From contig NW_003314314.1 of the NCBI RefSeq assembly GCF_000143415.4, positions 1,113,443 to 1,177,442 of the forward strand: 64,000 bases of DNA, written 5' to 3'. The notes under the pieces were generated by a model, which saw nothing but the letters and a program-made list of their open reading frames with translations, ran no database searches and was not told where the DNA came from. The translations under genes and the position numbers were made by a program. This DNA is from Selaginella moellendorffii (lineage: Eukaryota; Streptophyta; Lycopodiopsida; Selaginellales; Selaginellaceae). Positions 31,158-43,500 of this stretch are shown here, piece by piece (position 1 is the stretch's first letter; every line of letters starts with the position of its first letter).

Positions 31158-31837
31158 TATAGCGCATATGATCATGGGATGAGATTTGGATATATTATTA
31201 CCGTAGATCCTTGAAACCTTAAGGGATACATAGGGATAAAATAGCTACCAAGGGCTCTCTTATCAAACAATTACCCTTTTTCCAATTAACTTAAAGGGAG
31301 AAAGATGTGCCATATGTGGTATCAAAGCAAATGGCATGGGTTGAATTCCCATTGATTAGTGGTTACTTAAAAATATAATTTACGCTTGAGCAAGGTATAT
31401 TTCTACCCCTAAAATTTGAAATCATACGTATTGGGCATCCATGCGTACGTCCTTTCTCTTGTGTGGAGTATCCACGGACAAAAGTATCCATCATAGGACT
31501 GTGGTACGAGTGGATGACTAGTTGCTTCACATGGAATAGTTAATCTATACAATGGAAGGATTGGTAAATTCAGTGCGGAAATGGAGGTATTAGTTCCTCT
31601 TGGCTCAATAAGGGTTATTAATCAATAGTTAATAAAGACATTGACATCTTTAAAGGGGGGCGGGGGGTGAGTGTAGTGCATTTGATCATAGGATGAGATT
31701 TAGATATACTATCACTATGGATCCTTGGAACCCTAGGGGATAAATAGGGATAAAATAGTCATTAAAGGCTTTCTCATTAAGCAATTGCCCCTTTTTCAAT
31801 TAACTTAAGGGAAAGAGATAAGATGCGCTACAGTTCT
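31153..31837 (+). mobile_element. TRIM-1, second copy
   Basis: 675 bp at 31158-31832. The 5' LTR (31158-31314, start decayed to TATAGC), a TGGTATCAAAG primer site near 31317, a G-rich polypurine tract (31655-31670) and a 161-bp 3' LTR (31672-31832). Flanks are GTTTT and GTTCT, a 5-bp duplication with one change. Without the nested TRIM-2 it shows the native layout of the family. Confidence 0.88.
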
Positions 31838-32974
31838 TTACTTAAGGACACTATTATTTTCTCTTTTATCTCATGTCAACATAGGCACTAAATTCCACTT
31901 ATTTATAAGTTATGTTAAAGTTATCTATGACCTATCATTTAACTACCTTGCCTTGGCTTAATCTTTTGAAGTTTTTGCATTTTACAAAATTGAAGCATTT
32001 AGGAATCCCATCTCTTGAAAACCTATCACCTTTCCTATAATCCATTAATATCCACTATATATTAGTTTTTTGCTTAACCTTTTTAGGTGGATTTCTTTTA
32101 GTAATTTCCAAAACCCCTTCTTGACCACTAAGCTTTTGCTCCTATCCTTTGATTATTGCACTAGGCAACTTAAAATTGCTCTATCCTTAGGGCATCTTTT
32201 CCTTTTAGAGCTAAGGCTTTACTTTGCCAAGTCCAAGGGTTATTCACTTATAATAAGTTTTACTAACATTTTCTACTGTAAGCACTATCCACAACTCAAT
32301 CTTGCAACCCTTTTATGGGTTCTTCTTTAAAGACTACTTTCTTGGACTCACAACACCATTGTATTATCACATTTCATTTTACCTAGGTGTGTTTCCCATT
32401 TGGTCTTCTTGACCAAGTCACACCATACCACTTGTTTAAATCATTACTTTGAACTAGAAACTTTATTCTTTAACCTAGCTATGAATTTGTCTATGATTAG
32501 CCAGATATAGAATCACCTAGTGATCCCATATAAACATATTAATGGGTTACTAGTAGGTACTAGGTCTACCCGACCTTTGAGTTGTTGACCATAACCCCTA
32601 GAGCATTCCCCACATTTGGCAGTGCACCCAAACCAACCCTTTCGGCCAATGGTTTATAGCAATTGACATTAGGTTTCCCCATCTTATTCACTACGTCCTT
32701 GGTGCCATTTGCACTAGAGTGTTCAAGTTAGATATGCCAAGCTTTCATATTAAGCATATTATTTGTACATCATAACTCTAGGGCATCCCCCACTTGGTAG
32801 TATGCCCAAGCATTGAGAGTTCATGACCACCAAAAAATGATTGTCTTCATTTTCCAAACCATCACCACACTCTAGCGGGTTGGGATTCAAACTTAAGCAC
32901 TAAAAGGTTACTCAAACTCAACCTATGCATATGCATCTATAAAAAATATCTCCTATAATGCTTAGTGTGTCTCT
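31838..32974. other. AT-rich decayed sequence
   Basis: I see no supported gene, RNA or repeat boundary. Short frames here have no recognisable domain. Confidence 0.4.
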
Positions 32975-33398
32975 GTATGCCACAAACTTTTCCTTTCCAA
33001 TTTGCCAACTTACCTTGTCTATCAGACCAACCTTGCCTTGGCTTTAGCTAAGTTCCCTCGCCAAGGTTCTCGCTTATGGTACCAGCTCCTACTTGGTTTT
33101 ACTTGGTATCAACTACTCCCTATATGAGCAACGAAGTGTTAGCCATCCATCCACGGATTCCCAAATCTCTCCCAATCCCCCCTGGATTTAAGGTTCAACT
33201 ACACTCCATGTAGGCACAAGCAGCCAAGCACACCAAGCCCCCAGGTTCTTGACATCCCTTGGTACAATAATGTAAGCCACAAATTTTTCCTTTCCAATTT
33301 GCCAGCTTACCTTGTCTATCCGATCAACACTGCCTTGGCTTGTGTTAAGTTCCCTTGCCAAGGTTCTCGCCTATGGTACTAGCTCCTACTTGGTAGCC
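32975..33398 (-). repeat. Two family-1 LTR fragments in tandem
   Basis: 32975-33264 and 33271-33398 both start with (TGTA)TGCCACAAA/TGTAAGCCACAAATTTTT and are minus-oriented 3' parts of the family-1 LTR. The second one breaks at 33398 into integrase sequence. Confidence 0.85.
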
Positions 33399-33399
33399 T

Positions 33400-33635
33400 A
33401 AGGTTTTTGGTGTTCAGCCACACCTTCTCCCCAGCTTATAACTCTACATCCCGGCACTTCTGGTTCGCGTACTTAATTTGCCTTTGTTGAGCTCGTTCCA
33501 AGGAATCCCTCACTAGATTCCAAATGTTGAGTCTTTCTGCCGTGAATGCCTCCACTGCAGGTAACTCTCCATGATACTCGGCCACGCCGAGTTCCACAGG
33601 ACCTTCAATACCTCGCCCATTAAGGAGAAAGATCC
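33400..33635 (-). pseudogene. Family-1 integrase C-terminal fragment, inverted
   Basis: The minus-strand reading matches 36250-36480 (the region with ERAQQRQTKYA and the LNTKNLRLP linker). It joins protease sequence of opposite orientation at 33636, an inversion junction. Confidence 0.8.
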
Positions 33636-35790
33636 AAGGTGGAGACCCAGAATCTAAAGGTAGGGCAATGCAAGGCCAAAAATTCCTGCTTAAACCTGGT
33701 GTCCACGAGAGGACAACTCACTGAAGGAACCAAGGCAGCATTTTTGTGCTTACTCTCTGTGAAGAGTGATAAAAAGATGGGAACAGAAGAAGTACCTTTA
33801 GTGATCCAGTGGGTTTAATCCTGCTTAAACCAATTCTAGGATACCATGCCAGAGGAGCTATTGGCGGGGTTGCCCCCTGCATGACCAATAGAACACAAGA
33901 TTGAGCTGGTCAAGGGTGCTAAGGCGGTGATTCGTCCCCCCTATCGTTTAAACGAATAGGAACTTGAGGAGCTCAAGCACCAACTAAAGGAGTTGGTGGA
34001 CAAAGGGTATGTTAGGTTGAGCAAGTCGCTGTATGGGGCGCCGGTGTTATTTGTGAAAAAGAAATATGGATCTATGCGCATGTGCATAGACTACCGGTTG
34101 CTCAATCAGTATACAAAGAAAAACAAGTACCCTTTGCCAAGGATTAAGGACCTGTTCGATAGGTTGGGAAAGGCAAAATACTTCTTGAGGATTGACCTAA
34201 GGTCAGGATACTACCAGATCAAGGTAGCAGAGGAAGATGTCGAGAAGACAAGCTGTCGAACAAGGTATGGGAGCTTTGAGTTTCCAGTGATGCCCTTCAG
34301 GCTATGAAATGCACTGGCAATGTTTTCGGTGTTGATGAACCACATATTTGTACCCTATCTGGATCACTTCGTGGTCGTCTATATTGACGATATTTTGATC
34401 TATAGCGAGACGCTAGAGGAGCATGCTAAATATTTAACGAAGGTGTTTGAGAAACTAAGGGAACACCAACTATATGCTAAAGAGAGCAAATATGATTTTG
34501 CTCAACAAAAGGTAAAGTTTTTCGGGCATGTGGTGGGCAAGGACAGGCTCAAAGTGAACCCTAAGAAGGTCCAAGCGATCCAAGAATGGGAACAACCATT
34601 GAATATACACGAGTTAAGGGCATTTTAGGGGCTATGCAATTACTACTGAAAGTTTATCAAACACTATTCAAGAGTAACTCTGCCTTTAACAGACCAAATG
34701 GGTAAAGGGAAAATGGTATAGACAGTAGAATGCAAGGTGGCATTTGTCCACCTCAAAGGGAAGTTGAGGAAGGCTCCCGTGTTGGTGTTGCCAGATTTTG
34801 GTAAGGACTTTGAGGTAGAAACGGATGCTTCGGACTTTGTGTTGGGCGTAGTGTTGAAGCAAGACAACCATCTAGTAGCATTATTTTCAAAAAAGTTGGA
34901 CAAGGCTCAATGGAAGTGGCTTGCCCACAAGAAGAAATTGTTTGTGGTGGTCAAGGCACTCAAGGAGTGGAGACACTACCTTGGGAGACACTTCAAGGTT
35001 TATATGGATAATGTGGCAACGAAACACTTCTTGTCACAACCCGACCTAAGGGGGAAATAGGGTCGGTGGGCCAATGCTTTGGCCGAGTTTGATTGCGAGA
35101 TTCTGTATAAGCCTGGGAAGAGTAACATTATGGCGGATGCTCTAAGTCAAAAAGTGAGCTTCAAGTTGGCGATATCCAGCGCAATAGCAACCTTTTTGGA
35201 TGATGTGTGGATAGCATATGAGAACGATGGTCTAGCATAAGAAGTGTTGCTGAGGAATCTAGAGGCGCAAGAAGCTCACTAGAGAAGTGAGTTGCCAACA
35301 GAAGAGAAAACAAGTTATGCAGAACGCAATGGACTCATCTATTATAAACAAACAAGGGTGTATGTTCCAGAAGGGGAACTAAGGAAGGTAGCATTAGAAG
35401 AGTGTTATGACGGACCTCTTGCAGGATATGACGGAATGCCCAAGACGATGGGCTTACTCAAGAGGAAATATCATTAGCCAGATATGGCTAAGGACGTCCA
35501 AGACTATGGAAAGACATATCCAACATGTCAACAAGTCAAAGCCATGACTAAGGCTAGTAGGGGCTTGTTACAAAGCATCCCAATTCCAAATCGTCCATGG
35601 AAATATTTTACCATGGACTTCATCACGGGACTCTCCCCAAGTGAGGGGTTTGATACGATATTTGTGGTGGTGGACCGATTTTCAAAGATGGCACATTTCA
35701 TACCCACCACAACGGAAGTGGATGCGGAAGGTGTGGCGAAACTGTTCTTTGAACAAGTGGTTCGAGTGCGGGGAAGGCCAAACTTCCTTG

Positions 35791-35922
35791 TTTAAAATAA
35801 AATGGCATATGCCTTAATGCAGTTGAATTTTTTTTATATTTATATACTATATAAAGGTTTGGAAACCTTATTTTACAAGTAGGATAATGACAATTCCCAC
35901 TTTAACGAAATAGAGCTTAAAG
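35791..35922 (-). mobile_element. Short derivative of the 12.1-kb element's left end
   Basis: The minus-strand reading starts AAGCTCTATTTCG and matches 12907-13035 almost throughout, including the half-palindrome (aaaatggcatatgcc). It lies inside the integrase of element D. The far end reads AAACTTCCTTG, only loosely like the TIR, so this is either a MITE with one diverged end or a truncated copy. No clear target duplication is visible. Confidence 0.75.
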
Positions 35923-36031
35923 GAGATCATCTCAGATCAAGATAAGATCTTCACCAGCAAGTTCTGGAAAACTCTCCTAGAACAATATTGCACCAAGTTG
36001 AAATTTAACACAGCCTATCACCCATAGATAG

Positions 36032-36078
36032 GTATTGAGTATTAAGTCAAGTTGGATGGCACTAACATTTCTTGACAG
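36032..36078 (+). other. Probable intron 1 in chromovirus integrase (copy D)
   Basis: 47 bp, GTATTGAG to TTGACAG, same position and length as in copies B and E, with CTAAC upstream of the acceptor. Confidence 0.82.
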
Positions 36079-36495
36079 ATGGATAAACAGAAAGGGTGAA
36101 TAGGCAACTGGAGGATTATTTACAATGCTATTTTTTCGGAGACCAGACTGATTGGGTAAGTCATTTGGGATTTGCAGAAATGTGTTATAACAACTCACCA
36201 CACTCGAGTATTGGGGTGAGTTCATCAGAAATCATCAATGGGCGAGCTATTGAAGGTTTTGTGGAACTCGGTGTGGCCGAGTATCATGGAGAGTTACCTG
36301 CAGTGGAGGCATTCATGACGGAAAGACTCAACATTTGGAATCTAGTGAGGGATTCCTTGGAACGGGCTCAACAAAGGCAAACCAAGTATGCAAGCCAAAA
36401 GCGCTGGGACGTAGAGTTCCAACTTGGGGAGAAGTATGGCTAAACACCAAGAACCTAAGGCTACCAAGTGGGATCAGCCGGAAGTTGACCCAAAG

Positions 36496-36543
36496 GTAAG
36501 ATGCATGTATTCCTGGAAATGAACTAATTTTGAGTTGCTTAAG
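36496..36543 (+). other. Probable intron 2 in chromovirus integrase (copy D)
   Basis: 48 bp, donor GTAAGATG, acceptor GCTTAAG, after KLTQ. The exon that should follow is partly deleted, so the acceptor is inferred from copy B (7335-7383). Confidence 0.62.
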
Positions 36544-36850
36544 TAGGCACGAATTAGTAAAGTAGCTTACCACCTCCGACTTCCTCAAGAGATAGAGAAG
36601 ATGCACCCAGTGTTCCATATGAACCTACTCAAGCTGTACTTTGAGGATTCGCTTCGCAAGGACCAAGTGAGACCTTTACTATAGGTTATACAAGGGGAAG
36701 AGGAATACGAAGTGGAGGCCATCGTCAATGCACGCAAGAGCAAACGACGAGGACACGAGATGAGAGAGTTCTATGTGAAGTGGAATCGATTTCCACACTA
36801 CGAAGCAACATGGAACCGGAAGAGAACCTAGCGAATGCGCGAGATCTAGT

Positions 36851-37303
36851 GGAAGAATTTCTGCAAAGTAGAACTCTATGTACTTATGCAAAGTTCAATT
36901 AAAATCATCCATCTGTGAAGTTGAGCAATGGCATATGTTGGGACCCAAAGGCGCGCCAAAGGTAAGCTAATTAGCATGGGTAGCTAGGTCGACCAGGCGT
37001 AGAGAACTATGCCCGACTCCCCACGGGGATGTTAAATCTGTAGACGTATTCTATGGAGGTTGAGTTCGAGTCCCAACCCCCTAGTAAAGCAAAGCTAGAT
37101 TCAAGTCCTGACCCCATACTAGGGCGTGGTGAGGTGAGGAGTATAGGGACACTTATATTCCATTGTCATGGGCTCTTGGCTGGGGAGGCTAACTTAGGCA
37201 CACCGCTAAGTGGGGGGATGCCCCCGGAGACATGATCAACAAGTCGTAGGATAAAAAGAGACGTTTGATGTGGGCATCGAACTTCTTTTATGGGTGGTAG
37301 AGT
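36851..37303 (+). other. Element D 3' untranslated region
   Basis: Matches 7736-8170 of element B, including the ggttgagttcgagtccc word and the sequence leading to the LTR at 37304. Confidence 0.8.
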
Positions 37304-37813
37304 TGTAAGGAACTAACTCCCCAAGATGGCGTAGGCTAAAGGATCCCTGAAAGCATGATCGAGATGACAAAGAATTCATCGGATGGGACCGAGTCTGAGA
37401 TCAAGTCCAAGACCGAATCTGAGACCGAGTTCGAGATAGAGTCCAGAATCGAGGCTGAGGCCGACTCAGAGACCGAGTTCAAGACCGAGTTCTAGATGGA
37501 GTCCGAGATCCGAGATCAGGTTCGAGACCGAGTCTGAGGTCGAGTTCGAAGTCGAGTCCAAGATCGAGTCCGAGATTGAGTCTGAGACTGAGTCCGAAGT
37601 CGGGTCCAAGATCGAGTCCGAGGTCCGAGACACACGCTTTTGGGCTTTCACCCCTTGACCTGTATTAGTACTCGGACTTGGTCTCGGGGGGGGGGGGGAT
37701 GTAGGGGGTTCCAAAAATATAGTAGGGATAGTGAGGTCCAGGAACCAGTCTTGAAGGAACTCTCTAGTGGTGCTTCCAAATTGAGATTGGGGCCGAGGGG
37801 CCTTGGGTGGGAG
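37304..37813 (+). repeat. Element D 3' LTR (family 1), first piece
   Basis: Starts TGTAAGGAAC, with a GAG-NNN tract at 37380-37625, a 12-base G tract near 37687 and the CCAAAAATATAGTAGGG module. Broken at 37813 by a family-X solo LTR. It resumes at 38986. Confidence 0.9.
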
Positions 37814-38985
37814 TGTAACACACATGGTTTTTACCCTTTATCCTATGGTGATTTACCATAAGATAACACCATGAAGCAGAACCTAAACCCTCCTTATGCC
37901 ATATGTCATATGCCATATGTCATATGTTATGTGTCTAAAGGACAGTGGTGTGGAACCCGAGGTTCAGGGCTTTGGGTCATTGAACAAAGGAACGGTGCCA
38001 ATCTCCCAAGCATGGAGCCAAGGAGTGATGGAACCAAACCACGGAGCAACTCCCGAGCATACAGCCCAAGGAGCGAAGGGATAGGAGCTCGGAGCGACTT
38101 GGAACAGTCCTGGAGCAACTAGCATCCCAATGCCAGGACCAGCACACAAAACGGAGCCAAATGGAGTCTAGTGTTATTTTGGCATACCGGTGGCCTAACG
38201 CAAGGATATGGGTACTCCACCAGCTAGCATGGAATGGAACTTGGGCTTAGACCCAAGCCGGACGCAGAACAAGGACAGGTATGCAAGCGGGAGCTAGACT
38301 ATGCCTCAAGTTGGTTGGCCATACCCGACTTACCCACTGTCCCTACTATATATTTGGACCCCCCAATAACCCCCCCCCCCCCCCCCCCCCTCTTGGCCCC
38401 CCTGAGGAACACACACTTTAGGCTTTCACCCCAAGCCTCCCTTAGTATCAAGAGTTAGTCTCTGGGACAAGCTCGAAACTTACTAAATATGGAATGGTGC
38501 TAGATTGCAAATTTGGACAGGGGACGAACACCATTATGTTTACGCTAATCTTTACATTCCGTAGATATGCCAAATGAACAAATCTGGACACTTTCCATAA
38601 ATAGCATTTAGGACCGAAATGAGACTAACACAAAAGGCATGATAGCAAGGGTGTTTGGCAGACATGGTAAGCTATCATCCAGTGATATTGAGGGACTAAT
38701 CTCAATACGCGAGGGTTCTTGTCACTAGCAAGTGCAAGACAAAATGAGACGGGAACTCCTTACCGGGCTAAGTATTCTTAGCTAATAACACGTAAGAATT
38801 CCGTCCTTATGCTCGTCCGGTCTAAGTACACTCGAAATGCCCAGTTAACTCCACTAGCACAAGAGGGGCTAATAAAGTGTCCAGCAATACCAACCTCCTG
38901 CCATCGTGGTAGTAAGGAAAGAGTGTTCATAAGGACTGGCTGACAGATAACTTTCGATACCCAAAGTCACATTCCTGATAGGGAG
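37809..38985 (-). mobile_element. Family-X solo LTR with GGGAG target duplication
   Basis: 1167 bp at 37814-38980 (TGTAACACAC to CTGATA on the plus strand), flanked by GGGAG at 37809-37813 and 38981-38985. The disrupted family-1 LTR reads through once it is removed. It carries, inverted, the same words as the other LTR families: CCCTACTATATATTTGG, a C tract (about 38371-38390) and GGCTTTCACCCC. Confidence 0.92.
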
Positions 38986-39277
38986 TGAGCATGGACTTGG
39001 GTGGTGCCGGAGGGGCCACCCAAGAAAGTGCTCAAGAGCAACTCCCACTCCCAAAAGGGAAACCGACTACAGTGCTCCCAGCTCATGTGGAGTGGTGCTT
39101 CACTTAAGTACCTTGCAACTCATTGGTCCTCGCCCTTCCTAGAGGCTTGGGCCTTCCCTTCGGAATGGAAGTGGGGGGGTACCGGGTCGTTAGGCCACAA
39201 TGTTTCGCCCCGGCGTCCTAAAGCATGTGTTGCACCCAAGGCTTGGGATTTAGAGGGTCCCATGATCAAGTCTTGTT
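38986..39277 (+). repeat. Element D 3' LTR, second piece
   Basis: Continues the LTR (TGAGCATGGACTTGG) up to CAAGTCTTGTT, where element E begins. The remainder of D's LTR is not found directly after E because E's right half is lost. Confidence 0.88.
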
Positions 39278-40446
39278 TGTAAGGAACCAACTTGCCGAGG
39301 TGTCGTAGGCTAAAGGAGCCCCGAAAGCTTGACCAAAATGATAAAGAGTTCATCGGATGGAACCAAGTCTAAGATCGAGTCCAAGACCGACTCTAAGACC
39401 GAGTTCGAGATAGAGTCCGGAATCGAGTCCGAGACCAACTCGGAGACCGAGTTCGAGACCGAGTTCGAGACCGAGTTCGAGACCGAGCTCGAGATGGAGT
39501 CCGAGATCCGAAATCGGGTTCGAGACCGAGTCCGAGGTTGAGTCCGAGGTCGGGTCCGAGATCGGGTCCGAGATCGAGTCCGAGATCAAGTCCGAGACCG
39601 AATCCGAAGTCAGATCCGAGATCGAGTCCGAGATCGAGCCAGAGACTAAGTCCGAGTACTAATACGGGTCAAGGGGTGAAAGCCCAAAGTGTGCGTCTCC
39701 TAGGGGGGGGGGGGGGGGGGGGCCTACAGGGGGTTCCAAAAGTATAGTAGGGATAGTGAGGTCCAGGAACTAGTCTTGAAGGAACTCTCCAGTGGTGCTT
39801 CCAAACTGACTTGAGGTTGAGACTGGGGCTGAGGGGCCTTGGGTGGGAGTGAGTATGGGCTTGGTGGTGCCGAAGGGAAGTGTTCAAGAGCAACTCCCAC
39901 TCCCGAAAGGGAAACCGATTGCGGTGCTCCCGGCTCATGTGGAGTGGTGCCCCACTTGAGTACCTTGCGGCTTATTGGTCCTCGCCTTTCCTAGGGGCTT
40001 GGGCCTTCCCTTCGGGATGGAAATGGGGGGGTAGAGGTACCCATACCGGGCCGTTAGGCCACGGTGTTTCGCCCCAACGTCCCGAAGCAAGTGCTGCACC
40101 CAAGGCTTGGGATTTAGAGGGTCCCATGATCAAGTCTTATGGTACCAAGGGGTGTTAGGAACCTGGAGGCTTGGTGTGCTTGGCTGCTTGTGCCTACGGG
40201 GAGTGTAGCCGAACCTTAAGTCCAGTCTAACCCGGGGAGGGGGATTGGGAGAGATTTAGGAATCCATGGATGGGTGGTTAACACTCCGTTGCTCGTGCAA
40301 TGAGTAGCTGAAACCAAGTAGGACCAAGTAGGAGCTGGTACCATAGGCGAGAACCTTGGCAAGGGAACTTAGCACAAGCCAAGGCAGTGTTGGTCGGATA
40401 GACGAGGTAAGCTGGCAAATTGGAAAGGAAAAATTTGTGGCTTACA
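39278..40446 (+). repeat. Element E 5' LTR (family 1)
   Basis: 1169 bp, TGTAAGGAACC to GGCTTACA. The GAG-NNN tract is at 39360-39650, with a 20-base G tract at 39703-39722 followed by GGTTCCAAAAGTATAGTAGGG at 39731-39751. This is the most complete LTR of the family here and the reference for its borders. Confidence 0.95.
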
Positions 40447-40462
40447 ATTTGGTATCGGAGCC
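40447..40462 (+). promoter_or_regulatory. Element E primer-binding site
   Basis: ATTTGGTATCGGAGCC directly after the LTR, complementary to the 3' end of initiator-Met tRNA with one change. Confidence 0.88.
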
Positions 40463-40505
40463 TTTTCCTTAGTTCTAGCGAAGGATAGAGGCGGATTGCT
40501 GGGAG

Positions 40506-43500
40506 ATGGCAAGGGCAGGGCGTAAGCGAACCCAGGCGGAGATGGAATCTTCGCCGGAGCTGGAGCCTCCGGTCGAACAAGAGGCTATGGATGAGGAATC
40601 CTTGCATGAGGAGGACTCTAGTGAGGAAACTTCCAAATAGGAGTCCGATGGCGAGGTTTGGTTGTCCAAGGCTCGATTGGACATGCTAGAAGGACAGTTG
40701 GCACAGACCAATGCCCTGTTGGAGACTCTCGTACGCAAGCTAAAGCGTGACGAGAAGCGGAAGAAAAAGAGAAAGACTGCAGATGCTAGCAGTGCAGAAG
40801 GTGCGGACCTTTCGGCAGGGACTGAGGCAGAACCAAACAAGGTCGAACAGACCGAAGTAGAATCAGTCCCTCAGGTAGTTCCCAAGTACAAACCAAAGCC
40901 CCCACCGGTGTTCAAGGGAGTGAATGACTATAAGGTGGTGGAGGATTGGTTTTACGATATGGAGGACTACTTCCGAGCGTTGCGATTACCAAGCTCGGAG
41001 AAGGTCCCATGTGCAAAACTATTCTTGGCAGATAATGCCAAGTCTTGGTGGAGAACGACGGAGGCCAACGAAGGACTAGTAGCCACTTGGGACATGATGA
41101 AGGCGAGGATCCGCGCAACATACGTTCCTCCGAATGCCACTCTGCATCTGACAGATGAGCTGAGTAGGCTGAAGCAGACTGGAACCATCCAGGAATATGT
41201 GAATGGGTTCATGGCAAAGAGGATACTTGTCATGGATATGGGGGATATGGATGCGTTCCATGCCTTCATATCAGGTTTGCAAACCTGGGCTCACGGTGAG
41301 GTGATGCGCTGGAACCCGACCAACTACAAGGAAGCGTTGGATGCAGCCATCAAGGTGCATTTCAACGATAACCTGCGAAAAGTGAACACGATGGGGTTGG
41401 GATTCACGTTTAGCAAAGGGGCCAAACCAAGGGGAACGTATAGCAGAGGGAAATTCAAGAAGAGTTTCTCTAAGAATGAGTCCTCAGGGTTCCGGAAAGG
41501 CAAATCCGGTGGCCAACGAGCAAGTACGTGGGGGAGTCAAGCGAAAAGAGACAAACCCATGGATAAGAAGGTCAAGTCGTATAGCAGCGTGGGAAACAAC
41601 GTATGCTACAACTGCGGCGAAGCAAGACACTTTTCAAGGGAATGTCCCTACCCGAAGAAGGCCAGAGCCAATATGGCCATCAAGTCGAGTGAAGTCCAAA
41701 ATGAGGTATGTGATCCAGACCCTAACTCAAAGTTACTCATTACACGAGCAACTTTGGTAGAGAGTCGTTCACGACATCTACTAGCCCTCCGAGGGAAGCT
41801 CGGAGGTAGCTTTGTTAAGATCCTTATTAACACAGGTGCTTCGGATAATTTTGTGGCTGCAGACATAGTCCGGCAAGCCGGACTAACGGTGCAGCGGCTA
41901 GGCGAACCAAGGACTATAGAGTTTGTTCAAGGTAGCCAAAGCACTAATGAGGTACTTCGACAAGCGAGAGTCGAAGTAGGGACATAGAAAGTAGACATGG
42001 ATTTCACCGTGTTAGACATGGTGGGATTTGACGTGATCTTCGGAATGGATTGGTTCAATCGGTTCGTGGTAGCTCTGCATGGACAAGGTAGGAACCTTGT
42101 GGTACTGGCGAATGCCCAAGGAAGAAGATCTAGGGTGGAGGCCCAGGATCTAAAGGTAGGGCAAAGCAAGGCCAAAGAATCCTGCTTAAACCTAGTGTCC
42201 ATGAGAGGACAACTCACTAAAGGAACTAAGGCAGCATTTTTGTGCTTACTCTCGGTGAAGAGTGACAAAAAGACAGGAATGGAAGAAGTACCTTTAGTGA
42301 TCCAACGGGTGTTGGACCAATTCTAGGATACCATGCCGGAGGAGTTACCGGCGGGGTTGCCCCCCGCACGACCGATAGAACATAAGATTGGGCTGGTCGA
42401 GGGTGCTGAGGCGGTGGGTCATCCCCCCTATTGTTTGAACGAAAACGAACTCAAGGAGCTCAAGTGCCAACTAGAGGAGTTGGTGGACAAAGGGTATGTT
42501 AGGTTGAGCAAGTCACTGTATGGGGCACCGGTGTTATTTGTGAAAAAGAAATATGGATCTATGCGCATGTGCATAGATTACCGGTTGCTCAACAATTATA
42601 CAAAGAAGAACAAGTACCCTTTGCCAAGGATTGAGGACCTGTTCGATAGGTTGGGAAAGGCAAAATACTTCTCGAGGATTGACTTAAGGTTAGGATACTA
42701 CCAGATCAGGGTAGCTGAGGAAGATGTCGAGAAGACAACCTGTCGAACGAGGTATGGGAGCTTTGAGTTTCTGGTGATGCCCTTTGGGCTGTGCAATGCG
42801 CCGGCAACATTTTTGGCGTTGATGAACCACATCTTTGTACCCTATCTGGATCACTTCGTGGTCGTCTATATCGACAACATCCTGATCTATAGCGAGATGC
42901 TAGAGGAGCATGCCGAACACTTGGCGAAGGTGTTTAAGAAACTAAGGGAACACAAACTGTATGCTAAAGAGAGCAAATGTGACTTTGCTCAACAAGAGGT
43001 AAAGTTTCTCGGGCATGTGGTGGGCCAGGACAGGCTCAAGGTGGACCCGAAGAAGGTCCAAGCGATCCAGGAATGGGAGCGACCATCGAATGTACATAAG
43101 TTGAGGGCGTTCTTGGGGCTATGCAACTACTACCGAAAGTTTATCAGACACTATTCGAGAGTAGCCCTGCCCTTAACAGACCAAACAGGAGAAGGGAAGA
43201 TGGTATGGACAGCGGAATGCGAGGCGGCATTCGTCCACCTCAAAGGGAAGTTGAGGAAGGCTCCCGTGTTGGCATTACTAAACTTTGGTAAGGACTTTGA
43301 GGTAGAAATAGATGCTTCGGACTTTGTGTTGGGTGCAGTTTTGAAGCAAGACAACCATCCAGTAGCGTTCTTCTCAAAGAAGTTGGACAAGGCTCAACGG
43401 AAGTGGCTTGCCCACGAGAAGGAATTGTTTGCGGTGGTCAAGGCGCTCAAGGAGTGGCGACACTACCTTGGAATTCATTTCAAGGTTTACACGGACAATG

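Larger units (their letters stand above)
33637..36850 (+). pseudogene. Element D pol (family 1), protease to chromodomain
   Basis: Protease-linker remnant (33637-33860), RT (33993-34628, YIDDIL intact near 34390), RNase H (about 34740-35150), integrase (about 35290-36540) and a chromodomain (YEVEAIVNARKSKRRG at about 36700, KWNRFPHYEAT) that is frame-shifted after EAT. Multiple stops are present. Two probable introns lie at 36032-36078 and 36496-36543. The integrase is also split at about 35780-35922 by a ~140-bp piece homologous to the left end of the 12.1-kb element. A deletion removed the FAGPYEIE segment. The 5' part of the element is missing. Confidence 0.9.
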
